Source: Streptomyces spinoverrucosus
GTDB taxonomy: Bacteria > Actinomycetota > Actinomycetes > Streptomycetales > Streptomycetaceae
DNA length: 64,000 bases
NCBI RefSeq assembly: GCF_006539505.1
Contig: NZ_BJND01000020.1
Location: 62,001 to 126,000 of the forward strand
Direction: 5' to 3'
Both the position numbers and the translations under genes were made by a program. Positions 1 through 9,654 of the stretch are shown piece after piece; within the stretch, counting starts at the first letter, position 1; every line of letters starts with the position of its first letter. The notes under the pieces are model-generated. The model did no database searches and was not told the DNA's origin. It worked only from the letters and a program-made list of their open reading frames with translations.

Positions 1-1530
1 GCGCAACTCCGTGCCGTCGCCGACGCCGTCCTGTACGAGGGCTATCTGCTCTATCCCTACCGACGGTCCTCTCCCAAGAACCGCGTCCGGTGGCAATTCG
101 GCGTCCTGTTCCCCAGGAACTGGGTGGAGCATGAGGGCCCCGTCCCTCCCGGCATCTCCGGTTCCGCCGACTCCTGGTACCAGCGGACCGAGTGCCTGGT
201 GGTCGGTCGGCGGCCCGACGCGCTCGTGCGGGTGGGCGTGCGATACCTGCAGATGCAGCACAAGCAGGTGGAGGAGGCCGATCGGCACGGGCGGTACCGG
301 CCCGTCGAGTCGCTGCGCACGGACGACGGAACCATCCACCTGACCTTCGTCGAGGCCGTGCCGCACGAACGGGACGTCGTCGTTCGGCTGGACGAACTGG
401 TGCGGGAGGAGCACACCTTCCCCGTTGGCTCGTCCGACGGAGAGGAGATCGAGCCCCTCCCCGGGGGCACCGGGCGGTTGGTACGGCGGCGGGCGGCCGT
501 CGGCGCGACCAGCACCGTCCGTGCCGAGAGAGTCGAAAAGGACGTCTACCGGCTCCGGATCCGCACCGAGAACACGGAGTCCGCACCGGATTCCCACGCC
601 GCTCGCGACGAGGCGCTGAGCCACGCGCTGATCGCCACACACACGCTCATCGGCGGGGACGGCGTGGAGTTCCGCTCGCTGATCGATCCACCGCCGAGCC
701 TTGAGGGACATGCCCGCGACTGCCGTAACGCATTCACTTTCCCCGTCCTCGGCGGCGGATCATCCTCAGCCGTGCTCTCCGCACCGATCATCCTTCCCGA
801 CCACCCGCAGGTGGCTCCGGAGAGCCCGGGGGATCTCCACGACGCTGCGGAGATCGACGAGATCCTGACCCTGCGCACCCTGCTCCTCACCGACGAGGAG
901 AAGCGCGAGGCGCGCGCCACCGACCGCCGCGCCGCCGAGATCCTCGACCGGGTCGAGACCATGCCCCCGGAGGTCTTCTCCCGGCTGCACGGCGCCATCC
1001 GCTCCCTTGTGCCCGCCCCGCCCGGCGTCCCCAGTGCGGCCACACGTCCGGCCGTCTCCCCTTGCCCCGAAGGTACGGCTCCATCCACCGCATCCACCGC
1101 ACCGAGGGACCCGGCGCGGCCGACGTGGTGGCAGGAGGGCGCCGACGACGACCTGTCTCCGGTGACCGACACGGTCCTCGTCGACGGTGTGCCGGTGGGG
1201 AACGGTCACCGGGTGCGGCTTCGCCCGCGCGTCCGGGGGGCCGACGCCCAGGACATGTTCCTGGCCGGGCGGACCGCCCGGGTCGCGGCGGTCTTCCACG
1301 ACGTGGACGGCGGCGTGTACCTCGCCGTCACGATCGACGACGATCCGGCGGCGGAGCTGCACGACTGGTACGGCCGCTACCACTACTTCCGGCCCGATGA
1401 AGTCGAGCCGCTCGCGCCCCTCGACGTCACGGGTCGGCCCACGACGCCCGACCCGCCCCGGCTGCCGCACGAGCGGCCCCGACAGCCGGCCGACGGGCCG
1501 GAGAAGGGACGGTCCGATGGACGGTCTTGA
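1..1530 (+). CDS. Conserved protein of the hydrogenase operon, 5' end outside the window
   Basis: Frame 1 is open from the first base, so the start codon lies upstream of the window; about 509 residues are visible. The N-terminal part (LYPYRRSSPKNRVRWQFGVL) is the best-ordered region and looks like a folded, conserved domain. The C-terminal third is rich in Pro, Thr and Asp and probably less structured. No catalytic motif, signal peptide or membrane segment was recognised. The last 14 bases overlap the hemerythrin gene, which starts at 1517, and the next junction is an ATGA overlap, so it belongs to the hydrogenase operon. From memory, proteins with this N-terminal signature accompany actinobacterial group 1h hydrogenases; that link is context, not function. 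A maturation or assembly role is inference. Confidence 0.7.
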   Translation, partial: AQLRAVADAVLYEGYLLYPYRRSSPKNRVRWQFGVLFPRNWVEHEGPVPPGISGSADSWYQRTECLVVGRRPDALVRVGVRYLQMQHKQVEEADRHGRYRPVESLRTDDGTIHLTFVEAVPHERDVVVRLDELVREEHTFPVGSSDGEEIEPLPGGTGRLVRRRAAVGATSTVRAERVEKDVYRLRIRTENTESAPDSHAARDEALSHALIATHTLIGGDGVEFRSLIDPPPSLEGHARDCRNAFTFPVLGGGSSSAVLSAPIILPDHPQVAPESPGDLHDAAEIDEILTLRTLLLTDEEKREARATDRRAAEILDRVETMPPEVFSRLHGAIRSLVPAPPGVPSAATRPAVSPCPEGTAPSTASTAPRDPARPTWWQEGADDDLSPVTDTVLVDGVPVGNGHRVRLRPRVRGADAQDMFLAGRTARVAAVFHDVDGGVYLAVTIDDDPAAELHDWYGRYHYFRPDEVEPLAPLDVTGRPTTPDPPRLPHERPRQPADGPEKGRSDGRS

Positions 1531-2058
1531 GGTGCTGGTGCACGACCATCGCATGGTGGAGCAGCTTTTCCGCGACTACTACTCGGCCGCCTCCCCCACG
1601 CAGCGGCGCGCAGTGGTGGAACTGCTGATCCGCGAGCTGTCCAAGCACGCGGCGCTGGAGGAGCTCATGGTCTACCCCCTTGCCAGGAAGGTCCTGCCGG
1701 ACGGCAAGCGGCTGGTCGACGACCATCTCGGCGAGCACATGGCCGTCAAGGAGACCCTCGCTGATCTGGACCGGCTCGGCGAGGACGACGAGCGCACCGA
1801 CGAGCTGATCGCGCGGCTTCGGCGCGACGTCGAGGCGCACGTGCTTGAGGAGGAGGGCGAGTTCATGCCCAAACTGCGCGAGGCCGTCGACCAGCAGCGG
1901 CTCGACGAGCTGGGGCGGATGCTCGTGAAGGCCAAGCAGACGGCGCCGACTCGCCCGCACCCGCACGCGCCGGACCGGCCGCCCATGCTCACCTTCGCGG
2001 GGCCGGTGGCCGCGGCGTACGACCGATTCAGGGACCGACTGCAGCGGAGGCCCAGGAC

Positions 2059-2062
<4 letters not shown>
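1517..2062 (+). CDS. Hemerythrin HHE domain protein
   Basis: This 181-residue protein has the hemerythrin metal-site pattern: His near residue 10 (VHDHRMVEQLF), then SKHAALEELMVYPL, then HLGEHMAVKETL and HVLEEEGEFMP, giving the His/Glu ligands of a di-iron four-helix bundle. Such proteins bind O2 or NO, or act as redox sensors. The ATG at 1517 lies inside the end of the upstream gene, and the stop overlaps the hhyS start (ATGA at 2059-2062), so it is translationally coupled to the hydrogenase small subunit. A role in protecting or sensing around the oxygen-exposed hydrogenase is inference. The C-terminal tail after about residue 140 is basic and Pro/His-rich, outside the usual HHE domain. Confidence 0.85.
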
Positions 2063-3147
<1,085 letters not shown>

Positions 3148-3227
3148 CCGTGGCCCCGTGCCCCATGGACCCCGCACCACCGACCGCCGAACACAGCGAG
3201 CAGCGAGCAGCGAGGGCAGGAACGCAC

Positions 3228-5027
3228 ATGACCACAACCGAGGACCGGGCCCGGGCGGGCGAGCGGAGACCTCCGGAGCTCGTCGACATGTCCTGGGACC
3301 CCATCACCCGGATCATCGGGAACCTCGGCATCTACACGAAGATCGACTTCGCCAACCGGGAAGTCGTGGAGTGCCACAGCACCTCGTCCCTGTTCCGCGG
3401 CTACTCCGTCTTCATGAAGGGCAAGGACCCACGCGACGCTGGTTTCATCACCTCGCGCATCTGCGGCATCTGCGGCGACAACCACACCACCTGCTCCAAC
3501 TACGCGCAGCAGATGGCCTACGGCATCAAGCCGCCGCCGCTGGCGGAGCACATCACCAACCTGGGCGAGGCCGCCGAGTACATGTTCGACCACACGATCT
3601 TCCAGGACAACCTGGTGTTCGTGGACTTCTGCGAGGCGATGGTCAAGGCCACCAACCCGAGTGTGCTGGCGCGGGCCGAGCAGTCCGAGGCGCCCCGCGG
3701 GCACATCCACGGCTACCGGACCATCGCCGACATCATGCGGGCCTTCAACCCCTTCGAGGGCGAGGTGTACAAGGAGGCCCTCAAGGTCAGCCGGGTCACA
3801 CGCGAGATGTTCTGCCTCATGGAGGGGCGCCACGTCCACCCGTCGACGATGTACCCGGGCGGCGTCGGCACGATGCCGCAGCCGACGACGTTCACCGACT
3901 ACCTGTCCCGCCTGATGAGGGTCCTCGACTTCATCAAGCAGGCCGTGGCGATGAACGACGACGTGTTCGACTTCTTCTACGAGGCCCTGCCCGGCTACGA
4001 GGAGGTCGGCCGCCGCCGGATCATGCTCGGCTGCTGGGGCGCCTTCCAGGACCCGGACGTGGTCGACTACCGCTACGAGACCATGAACGACTGGGGCAAG
4101 GCGATGTACGTCACCCCCGGCATCGTCCTCGACGGCGAACTGGTCACCAACAACCTGGTCGACATCAACCTCGGGATGCGCATCCTGCTGGGCAGCTCCT
4201 ACTACGAGGACTGGGTCAACGAGGAGCCGTTCGTCACTCACGACCCGCTCGGCAACCCGGTCGACATGCGGCACCCCTGGAACCAGACGACGGTACCGGT
4301 GCCGCAGAAGCGGGAGTTCGACGCCAAGTACAGCTGGGTCATGAGTCCGCGCTGGTACCACAAGGAGAGCGGTGAGCACCTCGCCCTGGACACCGGCGGC
4401 GGCCCGCTCGCCCGCTTGTGGTCCACGGCGCTCAACGGCCTGGTCGACACACCGTACATCAAGGCCACCGGGCACAGCGTGCGCATCTCGCTGCCCAAGA
4501 GCGAGAAGCTGCCGGAGACGGCGCTGGAGTGGCACATCCCCCAGTGGAGCAACACCATCGAGCGGAACCGCGCCCGGCCCTATTTCGTCGCCTACGCGGC
4601 CGCGATGGCATTGCAGTTCCTGGAGGAGGCCATGCAGCTGGTGCGGGCCGGGAAGACCAAGGTCTACGAGGACTTCGAGGTGCCCGAGGAGGCCATCGGC
4701 TGCGGATTCCACGAGGCGGTGCGCGGGGTCCTCTCCCACCATCTGGTGATCAAGAACAAGAAGATCGCCAACTATCACCCGTACCCGCCGACCCCGTGGA
4801 ACGCCAGCCCCCGCGACAGCTACGGCACCCCCGGTCCGTACGAGGACGCCGTCCAGGGCCAGCCCATCTTCGAGGAGAACGGGCCGGAGGACTTCAAGGG
4901 CGTCGACATCATGCGCACCGTCCGCAGCTTCGACCCGTGTCTGCCCTGCGGAGTCCACATGTACCTGGGCAAGGGCAAGACGCTCACCACGCTGCACTCC
5001 CCCACCTATGGAGCGTCCCATGGCTGA
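3228..5027 (+). CDS. hhyL: Group 1h high-affinity [NiFe]-hydrogenase large subunit
   Basis: This 599-residue catalytic subunit binds the NiFe(CN)2CO centre. The N-terminal Ni-ligand motif is RICGICGDNH (Cys79, Cys82). The C-terminal motif is DPCLPCGVH, followed by a 22-residue tail of the sort removed by a maturation protease after metal insertion. ATG 3228 was chosen because the homologous sequence (SWDPITRIIGNLGIYTKID) begins about 20 residues later and no similarity lies upstream. The gene ends inside the NifU-like gene (overlap 5020-5027). No cognate maturation protease or hypB-F genes are visible, so these must lie elsewhere, probably upstream of the window. Confidence 0.97.
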   Translation: MTTTEDRARAGERRPPELVDMSWDPITRIIGNLGIYTKIDFANREVVECHSTSSLFRGYSVFMKGKDPRDAGFITSRICGICGDNHTTCSNYAQQMAYGIKPPPLAEHITNLGEAAEYMFDHTIFQDNLVFVDFCEAMVKATNPSVLARAEQSEAPRGHIHGYRTIADIMRAFNPFEGEVYKEALKVSRVTREMFCLMEGRHVHPSTMYPGGVGTMPQPTTFTDYLSRLMRVLDFIKQAVAMNDDVFDFFYEALPGYEEVGRRRIMLGCWGAFQDPDVVDYRYETMNDWGKAMYVTPGIVLDGELVTNNLVDINLGMRILLGSSYYEDWVNEEPFVTHDPLGNPVDMRHPWNQTTVPVPQKREFDAKYSWVMSPRWYHKESGEHLALDTGGGPLARLWSTALNGLVDTPYIKATGHSVRISLPKSEKLPETALEWHIPQWSNTIERNRARPYFVAYAAAMALQFLEEAMQLVRAGKTKVYEDFEVPEEAIGCGFHEAVRGVLSHHLVIKNKKIANYHPYPPTPWNASPRDSYGTPGPYEDAVQGQPIFEENGPEDFKGVDIMRTVRSFDPCLPCGVHMYLGKGKTLTTLHSPTYGASHG

Positions 5028-5640
5028 GCCGGTTCACCCGGCCGTTCATCCGGCCGTCGGGGAACCGGCCGATGGGACTGTCCTGCCCTGGCGGTTGAAC
5101 GACGGCGAGGTGATGGCGCGTCTGGCCCGCATCGACGAGGTGCTGGAGAAGGTCGGCATCACGCCCGGTCCCACGGCTCAGGCGGCCCTCGACGCGGTCC
5201 GCGCGCTGACCGAGGTCTACGGCGAGGCGCTGGCCCGGGTGCTGGACCTTGCAGACCCCGCGCTGCGCGCACGCCTGACCGGCGACGAGTTGCTGGACCA
5301 CCTGCTGGTGCTGCACGACATCCACCCCGAGCCGCCCGAACTCCGAGCCTCCCGGGCCGTCGAGCGGCTCCGGCCCGCCCTCCAGGAGCGCGGCGGTGAT
5401 GTGGAACTGGCCGGCGTGGAGGGCCCGGTCGCCCGGGTCCGCCTTCGTACCCCCGGATGCGGGTCCGGGTGCGGGTCGGCGTCCGCCGGGTTCGAGGAGG
5501 CCGTTCGGGAGGCGGTCCTCGCCGCGGCGCCCGAGCTGACGGCCGTCGAGCCGGTGCCGGAGCCGGAGTCCGCGAAGGCCGCGTTCGTCCCCCTGGACAC
5601 CGTGCTGCGCCGGCCTGCCCAGCCGCAGGGGGCACCGTGA
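5020..5640 (+). CDS. NifU-like protein of the hydrogenase operon
   Basis: This protein of about 206 residues ends in a NifU C-terminal-like domain with a two-cysteine motif (RTPGCGSGCG, about residues 146-155), the type that transiently binds an Fe-S cluster for delivery. The N-terminal half is helical and lacks known catalytic residues. ATG 5020 is preferred over ATG 5008, because GGAG (5010-5013) sits 6 nt before 5020, whereas the upstream start has no ribosome site. It overlaps hhyL by 8 bp and the next gene by GTGA. A NifU-like protein in a group 1h operon is a known association; a role in assembling or docking the Fe-S clusters of HhyS is inferred. Confidence 0.82.
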   Translation: MAEPVHPAVHPAVGEPADGTVLPWRLNDGEVMARLARIDEVLEKVGITPGPTAQAALDAVRALTEVYGEALARVLDLADPALRARLTGDELLDHLLVLHDIHPEPPELRASRAVERLRPALQERGGDVELAGVEGPVARVRLRTPGCGSGCGSASAGFEEAVREAVLAAAPELTAVEPVPEPESAKAAFVPLDTVLRRPAQPQGAP

Positions 5641-6233
5641 CCGTCGGCGGCGCCCTGAGCCGGATGATCCGCTCGTCCGCCGACCGGCGCACGGGAGACG
5701 CCGAGGAACGCTGCGACCTGTGCGGCGCGCCGATCGCCGCCGACCACCGGCATCTGTACGACACAAGCCGCGAGGAGGCGCTGTGCGCCTGTCGTGCGTG
5801 CTCGGTGCTCTTCGTGGAGGACGGCGCGGGCGACGGCCACTACCGGCTGGTTCCGCAGCGGCGCGTGAGGCTGGCGGCGGTCGAGACGGGACCGCTCGGT
5901 GTCCCCGTCGGTCTGGCGTTCTTCGTGCCCCGGACGGACGGCAGCGTGTCGGCGCACTACCCGAGCCCAGCGGGCGCCACCCGCTGGGAGGTGGACGCGG
6001 GCGCCTGGCAGGAGACGGTGACGAAGTGTCCGGAGCTGGCCGGCGTGGAACCCGAGGTGGAAGCGCTGCTGGTGAACACCGCGCGGTCGTTGCGACAGCA
6101 CTGGATCGTACCGCTCGACGACTGCTTCCGGCTGGTCGCCCTCGTGCGCCGGGAGTGGCGGGGGCTGTCCGGCGGTGGCCGGTTCTGGCCCGCCGTCGAG
6201 CAGTTCTTCGCCGAACTGACCGAGCGGCCGTAG
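5637..6233 (+). CDS. DUF5947-like protein of the hydrogenase operon
   Basis: The protein has about 198 residues. The N-terminus has a CDLCGAPI knuckle followed about 30 residues later by CACRACSVLF, suggesting a four-cysteine metal site. The body is a mixed alpha/beta domain ending with LDDCFRLVALVRREWRGL. The start is GTG at 5637, overlapping the NifU-like stop (GTGA), so longer in-frame versions are shadows of that gene. The assignment to DUF5947 is from memory of group 1h operons. The function is unknown; a rubredoxin-like or metal-handling role in hydrogenase assembly is only inference. Confidence 0.78.
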   Translation: MTVGGALSRMIRSSADRRTGDAEERCDLCGAPIAADHRHLYDTSREEALCACRACSVLFVEDGAGDGHYRLVPQRRVRLAAVETGPLGVPVGLAFFVPRTDGSVSAHYPSPAGATRWEVDAGAWQETVTKCPELAGVEPEVEALLVNTARSLRQHWIVPLDDCFRLVALVRREWRGLSGGGRFWPAVEQFFAELTERP

Positions 6234-6255
6234 GGCCGCGGGAGAGGAGAACGGC

Positions 6256-6462
6256 ATGGGCACCATCAAGGTCGGCAAACCCCAGGCGAAGCCGGACACG
6301 CCCACCCACGTCCACGGCATCCGCCAGGGCAACAAGGGCCCGTACCAGCACCAGCCGGGACACCACGAGGACGGCACCGCCGACGCACGCCGGTCCACCG
6401 GGATCCACTGGAAGCGGCACAACGCGATCATGAAGATCATGCCGAGCATCTCCCCCGGATGA
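6256..6462 (+). CDS. Small conserved hydrogenase-operon protein (68 aa)
   Basis: The protein is His-, Gly- and Lys-rich (for example HVHGIRQGNKGPYQHQPGHH), with a basic C-terminal stretch (STGIHWKRHNAIMKIMPSISPG). It has no membrane segment or cysteine. A strong GGAGAGGAGA ribosome site lies 5 nt before ATG 6256, and it follows the DUF5947-like gene by 22 bp, so it is a convincing gene. The His clusters could bind nickel or iron. The family is not recognised beyond its typical place in such operons; a metallochaperone-like role is inference. Confidence 0.72.
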   Translation: MGTIKVGKPQAKPDTPTHVHGIRQGNKGPYQHQPGHHEDGTADARRSTGIHWKRHNAIMKIMPSISPG

Positions 6463-6519
6463 GGACCCGGTCGAGCGACGGCGGAAAAGACACAGGCTAC
6501 GAGCGAGCAGGGAGCGGCG

Positions 6520-6669
6520 ATGACGGCCAGACGGATCCTGATGGCGGAGGCGGTGCTGGTGGGCGGTGCGCTCCTGGCACTGATGGTGAAGGAGTTTCCG
6601 GGAGCGGTACGCGAAGTGCGGATCTGGCGGATGGCCGGTTTCCACGTCGGTTCCCGGCACCCGCGCTGA
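6520..6669 (+). CDS. Very small membrane-associated protein (49 aa), DUF6893-like
   Basis: ATG 6520 follows GGAGCGGCG and gives a 49-residue peptide: a short basic start (MTARRIL), a hydrophobic helix (MAEAVLVGGALLALMV) and then KEFPGAVREVRIWRMAG. The stop at 6667-6669 is 7 bp before hypA. The EFPG...REVRIWRM pattern matches, from memory, the small DUF6893 proteins found next to actinobacterial group 1h hydrogenases. A single-pass peptide of this kind could tether the hydrogenase to the membrane; that is inference. Confidence 0.7.
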   Translation: MTARRILMAEAVLVGGALLALMVKEFPGAVREVRIWRMAGFHVGSRHPR

Positions 6670-6676
6670 GCCGACG

Positions 6677-7024
6677 GTGCACGAGCTGTCGATCGCGACC
6701 GCGATCGTTGACCGGGCCGCCGAGCTGGCGCGTGCGGACGGGACGGACGCCGTCGCGGCGGTGACCGTCCGGGTGGGCGAACTGTCGGGCGTGGTTCCCA
6801 AAGCCCTCGACTTCGCCTTCGAGGTGGCCCGCGACGGCACCGCCCTGGCCGAGGCGCGGCTGGTCGTCGAGGCGGTGCCCGCGCGCGCCTGGTGCGAGCC
6901 GTGCGCGGCGGAGTTCCCGGTGGGCATGCCGCCGTTCTTCTGGTGCCCCGGCTGCGACCGTCCCTCGACGGCGCTGCGGAGCGGGCGGGAGCTGGAGATC
7001 AGCCGCATCGAACCGAGGGCCTGA
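6677..7024 (+). CDS. hypA: Hydrogenase nickel incorporation protein HypA
   Basis: This 115-residue protein delivers nickel to the hydrogenase large subunit together with HypB. It begins MHELSIA, whose His2 is the Ni ligand once Met is removed, and has a C-terminal zinc site made of WCEPC and FWCPGC. The length is normal for the family. The start is GTG 6677, fixed by the MHE N-terminus. It is the last gene of the operon; the remaining hyp genes are not in the window. Confidence 0.95.
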   Translation: MHELSIATAIVDRAAELARADGTDAVAAVTVRVGELSGVVPKALDFAFEVARDGTALAEARLVVEAVPARAWCEPCAAEFPVGMPPFFWCPGCDRPSTALRSGRELEISRIEPRA

Positions 7025-7094
7025 GGGCCCGAGCGGAGCGATTGCGCCGACGTGGGCCGACCGCGTCGCCGTCAGTGGTAGTCGTTTCCTCGTC

Positions 7095-7532
7095 TCAGGA
7101 AGCCTCAGGACCGGCGTCCTCGCCGCCGCGCATCGGCGCGTGTTCCTGCTCCAGCTGTCCTGCCTCCTTCTCCATGGCCCCGGCGGTGGCCTGCGCCCCG
7201 GCGCGGATCCGGTTGCGGGCCGCCATGCCGAGGGCCGCGGCGCCACAGGCGTACGCGCAGGTCAGAGCTACCGCCGCTTTCCCCCTCGGCAGTACGGACT
7301 CGACAGCCCGCAGCAGTGCCTCGTGCGCCGCCCACAGGGCGAGCACACCGCAGGTGCCCGCGCCCGCGAGCAACAGTCCGCCCGCCCCGAACCGCTTGAG
7401 CGCGGTCACGGCCTCGTCCTGGATCGCCCTGACCTCCCGCCGGGCCAGTTCAGCGGTGTCCTCGGCCAGCCGGGCCGCGGCATCACCCATGCGGCCCCCT
7501 GCCGATGCGGCTTCGTCACCTCGGGTGTGCAT
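7095..7532 (-). CDS. Holin-X (phage holin superfamily III-like) membrane protein
   Basis: The protein has about 145 residues: an amphipathic N-terminal helix (DAAARLAEDTAELARREVRAIQDE) followed by two hydrophobic helices (GAGGLLLAGAGTCGVLALWAAHEAL and KAAVALTCAYACGAAALGMAARNRI), then a polar, acidic tail. This is the layout of the actinobacterial Holin-X family, which is not necessarily lytic. ATG 7532 was chosen because AGGAGA lies about 6 nt upstream; the longer version has no support. It converges on the hydrogenase operon and is not evidently part of a phage. Confidence 0.75.
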   Translation of the reverse strand: MHTRGDEAASAGGRMGDAAARLAEDTAELARREVRAIQDEAVTALKRFGAGGLLLAGAGTCGVLALWAAHEALLRAVESVLPRGKAAVALTCAYACGAAALGMAARNRIRAGAQATAGAMEKEAGQLEQEHAPMRGGEDAGPEAS

Positions 7533-7637
7533 CGCCGTCTCCTGCCTGCCGTTCCCAAACCACCCGCCGGCCTCGTGGTCGCCGACTCCGGACCACACGC
7601 AGTACCCAGGCAGCGGGTCCTTATCACCCAGTGGAGA

Positions 7638-9410
7638 TCACCGGCTCATGCCGAACACGCCTCCGATCGCCGCGCTGATCCTCCGCCGCACGGAGCCACC
7701 GGCACGAGGCCTGAGCGACGGCCCCCGGGCGCCCACCGAGCCGTCGAGATCCGCCCAGTCCGGTGGCGTGTCCCCGTCGACCATGAACTCCAGGAGCGTC
7801 GGCCCGCGCCCGGCGAGCGCGTCCTCCCAGGCGGCACCCACCTGCGCGGGCCGGTCGCAGCGGGCACCGGGCAGGCCGAGCAGCCGGGCGTACTGCGCGT
7901 ACGACACGGCGGGGACCTCGCCGGTCGCCGGGATGCGCGGGTCCCCGGCCGCTTTCCGGCGCTCCCAGGTGAGCCGGCTGAGGTCCTCGTTGTTGAAGAC
8001 GCAGAAGATCGTCGGTGGCAGGGCGGCGAACCGTTCGAGGTGCCGCCGCACGGTGATCAGCTCGTTCATGCCGCCCGCTTGCAGGGCTCCGTCGCCGACC
8101 AGGGCGATCACCGGCCGTTCGGGGAAGGCCAGCCGGGCGGCCACGGCGTAGGGAACGGCCGCTCCGGGGGTGGCCAGGTGTCCCGAAAGGATCGAGCGCA
8201 TTCCGTTGCGCAGTTCCAGGTGACGGCTCCACCAGTCGAGGGCGGAGCCGGAATCGGTGACGACGACGGACCGGTCCGGCAGCCGGGCGGACAGCTCGGC
8301 GACCACGGAGCGGGGGTTGATCGCCATGCCGAAGAACCGGTGGGCTTTCGCGTGGCCCTCGGCATGCCATTCCCGGACGGCGCGCTCGACGTTCGTGCGC
8401 CAGCCACGGCCGGACTTGCGGTGCAACAGCGGGATGAGCATCTCCAGAGCCGTGGCGACGTCGCCGGTCAGCCGCACGTCGGGGGACGCGTCACCGCCTT
8501 CCGGGGAGGACTCGGCGTCGGCGTCGACGGTGACGATCCGACGCGCACCGGACTCGGGCACCGGGCCGACGTCGAAGTCCTCGGCGCCGATCAGCAGCAA
8601 GGTGTCGCAGTCGCGAACCAGGACAGCGGCGACCGCGCTGCCGAAGGGGCCCGCCACGCCCGCGACGTAGGGCAGGTCGTCGGGGAGAACGTCCCGGGCC
8701 GGCGACGTCTTGGCGACACCGGCGGCGAGAAGCTCGGCAACGCCCACGACGTGGCCGGATGCCCGCGCGGCACCCGGGCCCACGACGACCGCGACCCTGC
8801 TGCCCGCGTTCAGGACATCGGCCGCCCGGCGTAGGTCCCGCTGGTCCGGCGACCGCAGCGGCAAGGAGGGGCGCACGGGAGCGCCTTCGTCCGCGCTCAG
8901 GCCCCGAGGCGCCCGAGCCTCAAGGACGGAGCTGGGAACGATCAACGTGGCCACGCCCCGCTCGGACAGCGCGGCTCCGAAGGCACGGTCCAGCGTGTCC
9001 CCCACCACGGTCGGGTCGGAGACCGGCTCGCAGTACACGGACACCTCGGCGAAGTGGTGGGGCGTCCGGATGGCCGACCGCCGGGCGCCGACCGCGGGCG
9101 GCGATTCCTGGCCGACCAGGGCCACCACCGGCCGGCGGTCCAGTGCCGCGTCGTACAAGCCGCTGAGGAGGTGGAGTGCGCCGGAGCCGGACGAAGCGAG
9201 GCAGCAGCCCACCCGTCCGGTCAGCTTGGCGTGGGCGCATGCCATCAGGGCGGCCGACTCCTCGTGCCGCACGTGCAGGAATTCCGGTGTCTCGCTTCCC
9301 TCGGTCAGAGCGGTGACCAAGGGGTCCACGTCCCGGCCGGGGAGGCCGAACACCCGGTCCACATCCCACGCCCGCAGACGTGCCGCAAGGAACTGAGAGA
9401 CGCTGGCCAC
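7638..9410 (-). CDS. Thiamine-diphosphate enzyme, pyruvate oxidase/dehydrogenase-like
   Basis: This 590-residue protein has the three-domain layout of acetolactate synthase/pyruvate oxidase: an N-terminal PYR domain with the catalytic Glu (HVRHEESAALMA), a middle domain, and a C-terminal PP domain. The C-terminal ThDP/Mg2+ motif runs from GDGALQAGG to NNED about 28 residues later. The GTG at 9410 has GGGAGG 6 nt upstream and begins at the conserved SQFLAARLRAWDVDRVFGLPG; longer forms are not supported. It is divergent from the cytochrome b operon. Oxidation of pyruvate to acetate with electrons going to quinone would suit the neighbourhood, but the substrate cannot be read from the sequence. 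Confidence 0.82.
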   Translation of the reverse strand: MASVSQFLAARLRAWDVDRVFGLPGRDVDPLVTALTEGSETPEFLHVRHEESAALMACAHAKLTGRVGCCLASSGSGALHLLSGLYDAALDRRPVVALVGQESPPAVGARRSAIRTPHHFAEVSVYCEPVSDPTVVGDTLDRAFGAALSERGVATLIVPSSVLEARAPRGLSADEGAPVRPSLPLRSPDQRDLRRAADVLNAGSRVAVVVGPGAARASGHVVGVAELLAAGVAKTSPARDVLPDDLPYVAGVAGPFGSAVAAVLVRDCDTLLLIGAEDFDVGPVPESGARRIVTVDADAESSPEGGDASPDVRLTGDVATALEMLIPLLHRKSGRGWRTNVERAVREWHAEGHAKAHRFFGMAINPRSVVAELSARLPDRSVVVTDSGSALDWWSRHLELRNGMRSILSGHLATPGAAVPYAVAARLAFPERPVIALVGDGALQAGGMNELITVRRHLERFAALPPTIFCVFNNEDLSRLTWERRKAAGDPRIPATGEVPAVSYAQYARLLGLPGARCDRPAQVGAAWEDALAGRGPTLLEFMVDGDTPPDWADLDGSVGARGPSLRPRAGGSVRRRISAAIGGVFGMSR

Positions 9411-9654
9411 GTGGACCTCCCGCGCCGTGGGCCCGACGGTCGTACGACCGGGTAGCCCGCGGCCCGCACCACAAACAGAAGCATGATCACTGGCGCACCC
9501 CGCCTCACTCGCCACTCTCCGCCCACCGTCAGTCCCTCCGACGCCGTTTCAGCCGCGCGAGCCCAGGGCACCCGTGGCAGGCTCGAAAACGGACAGTCGG
9601 CGACTGGTCACGCGACGCAGTCGCCGCAACGGGCGGCAGGAGGGCGAACGCGCC

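Noticed and set aside
7017..7032. Terminator after hypA
   Set aside because: Only a 5-bp stem (GGGCC/GGCCC) with a 4-nt loop; too weak to call.
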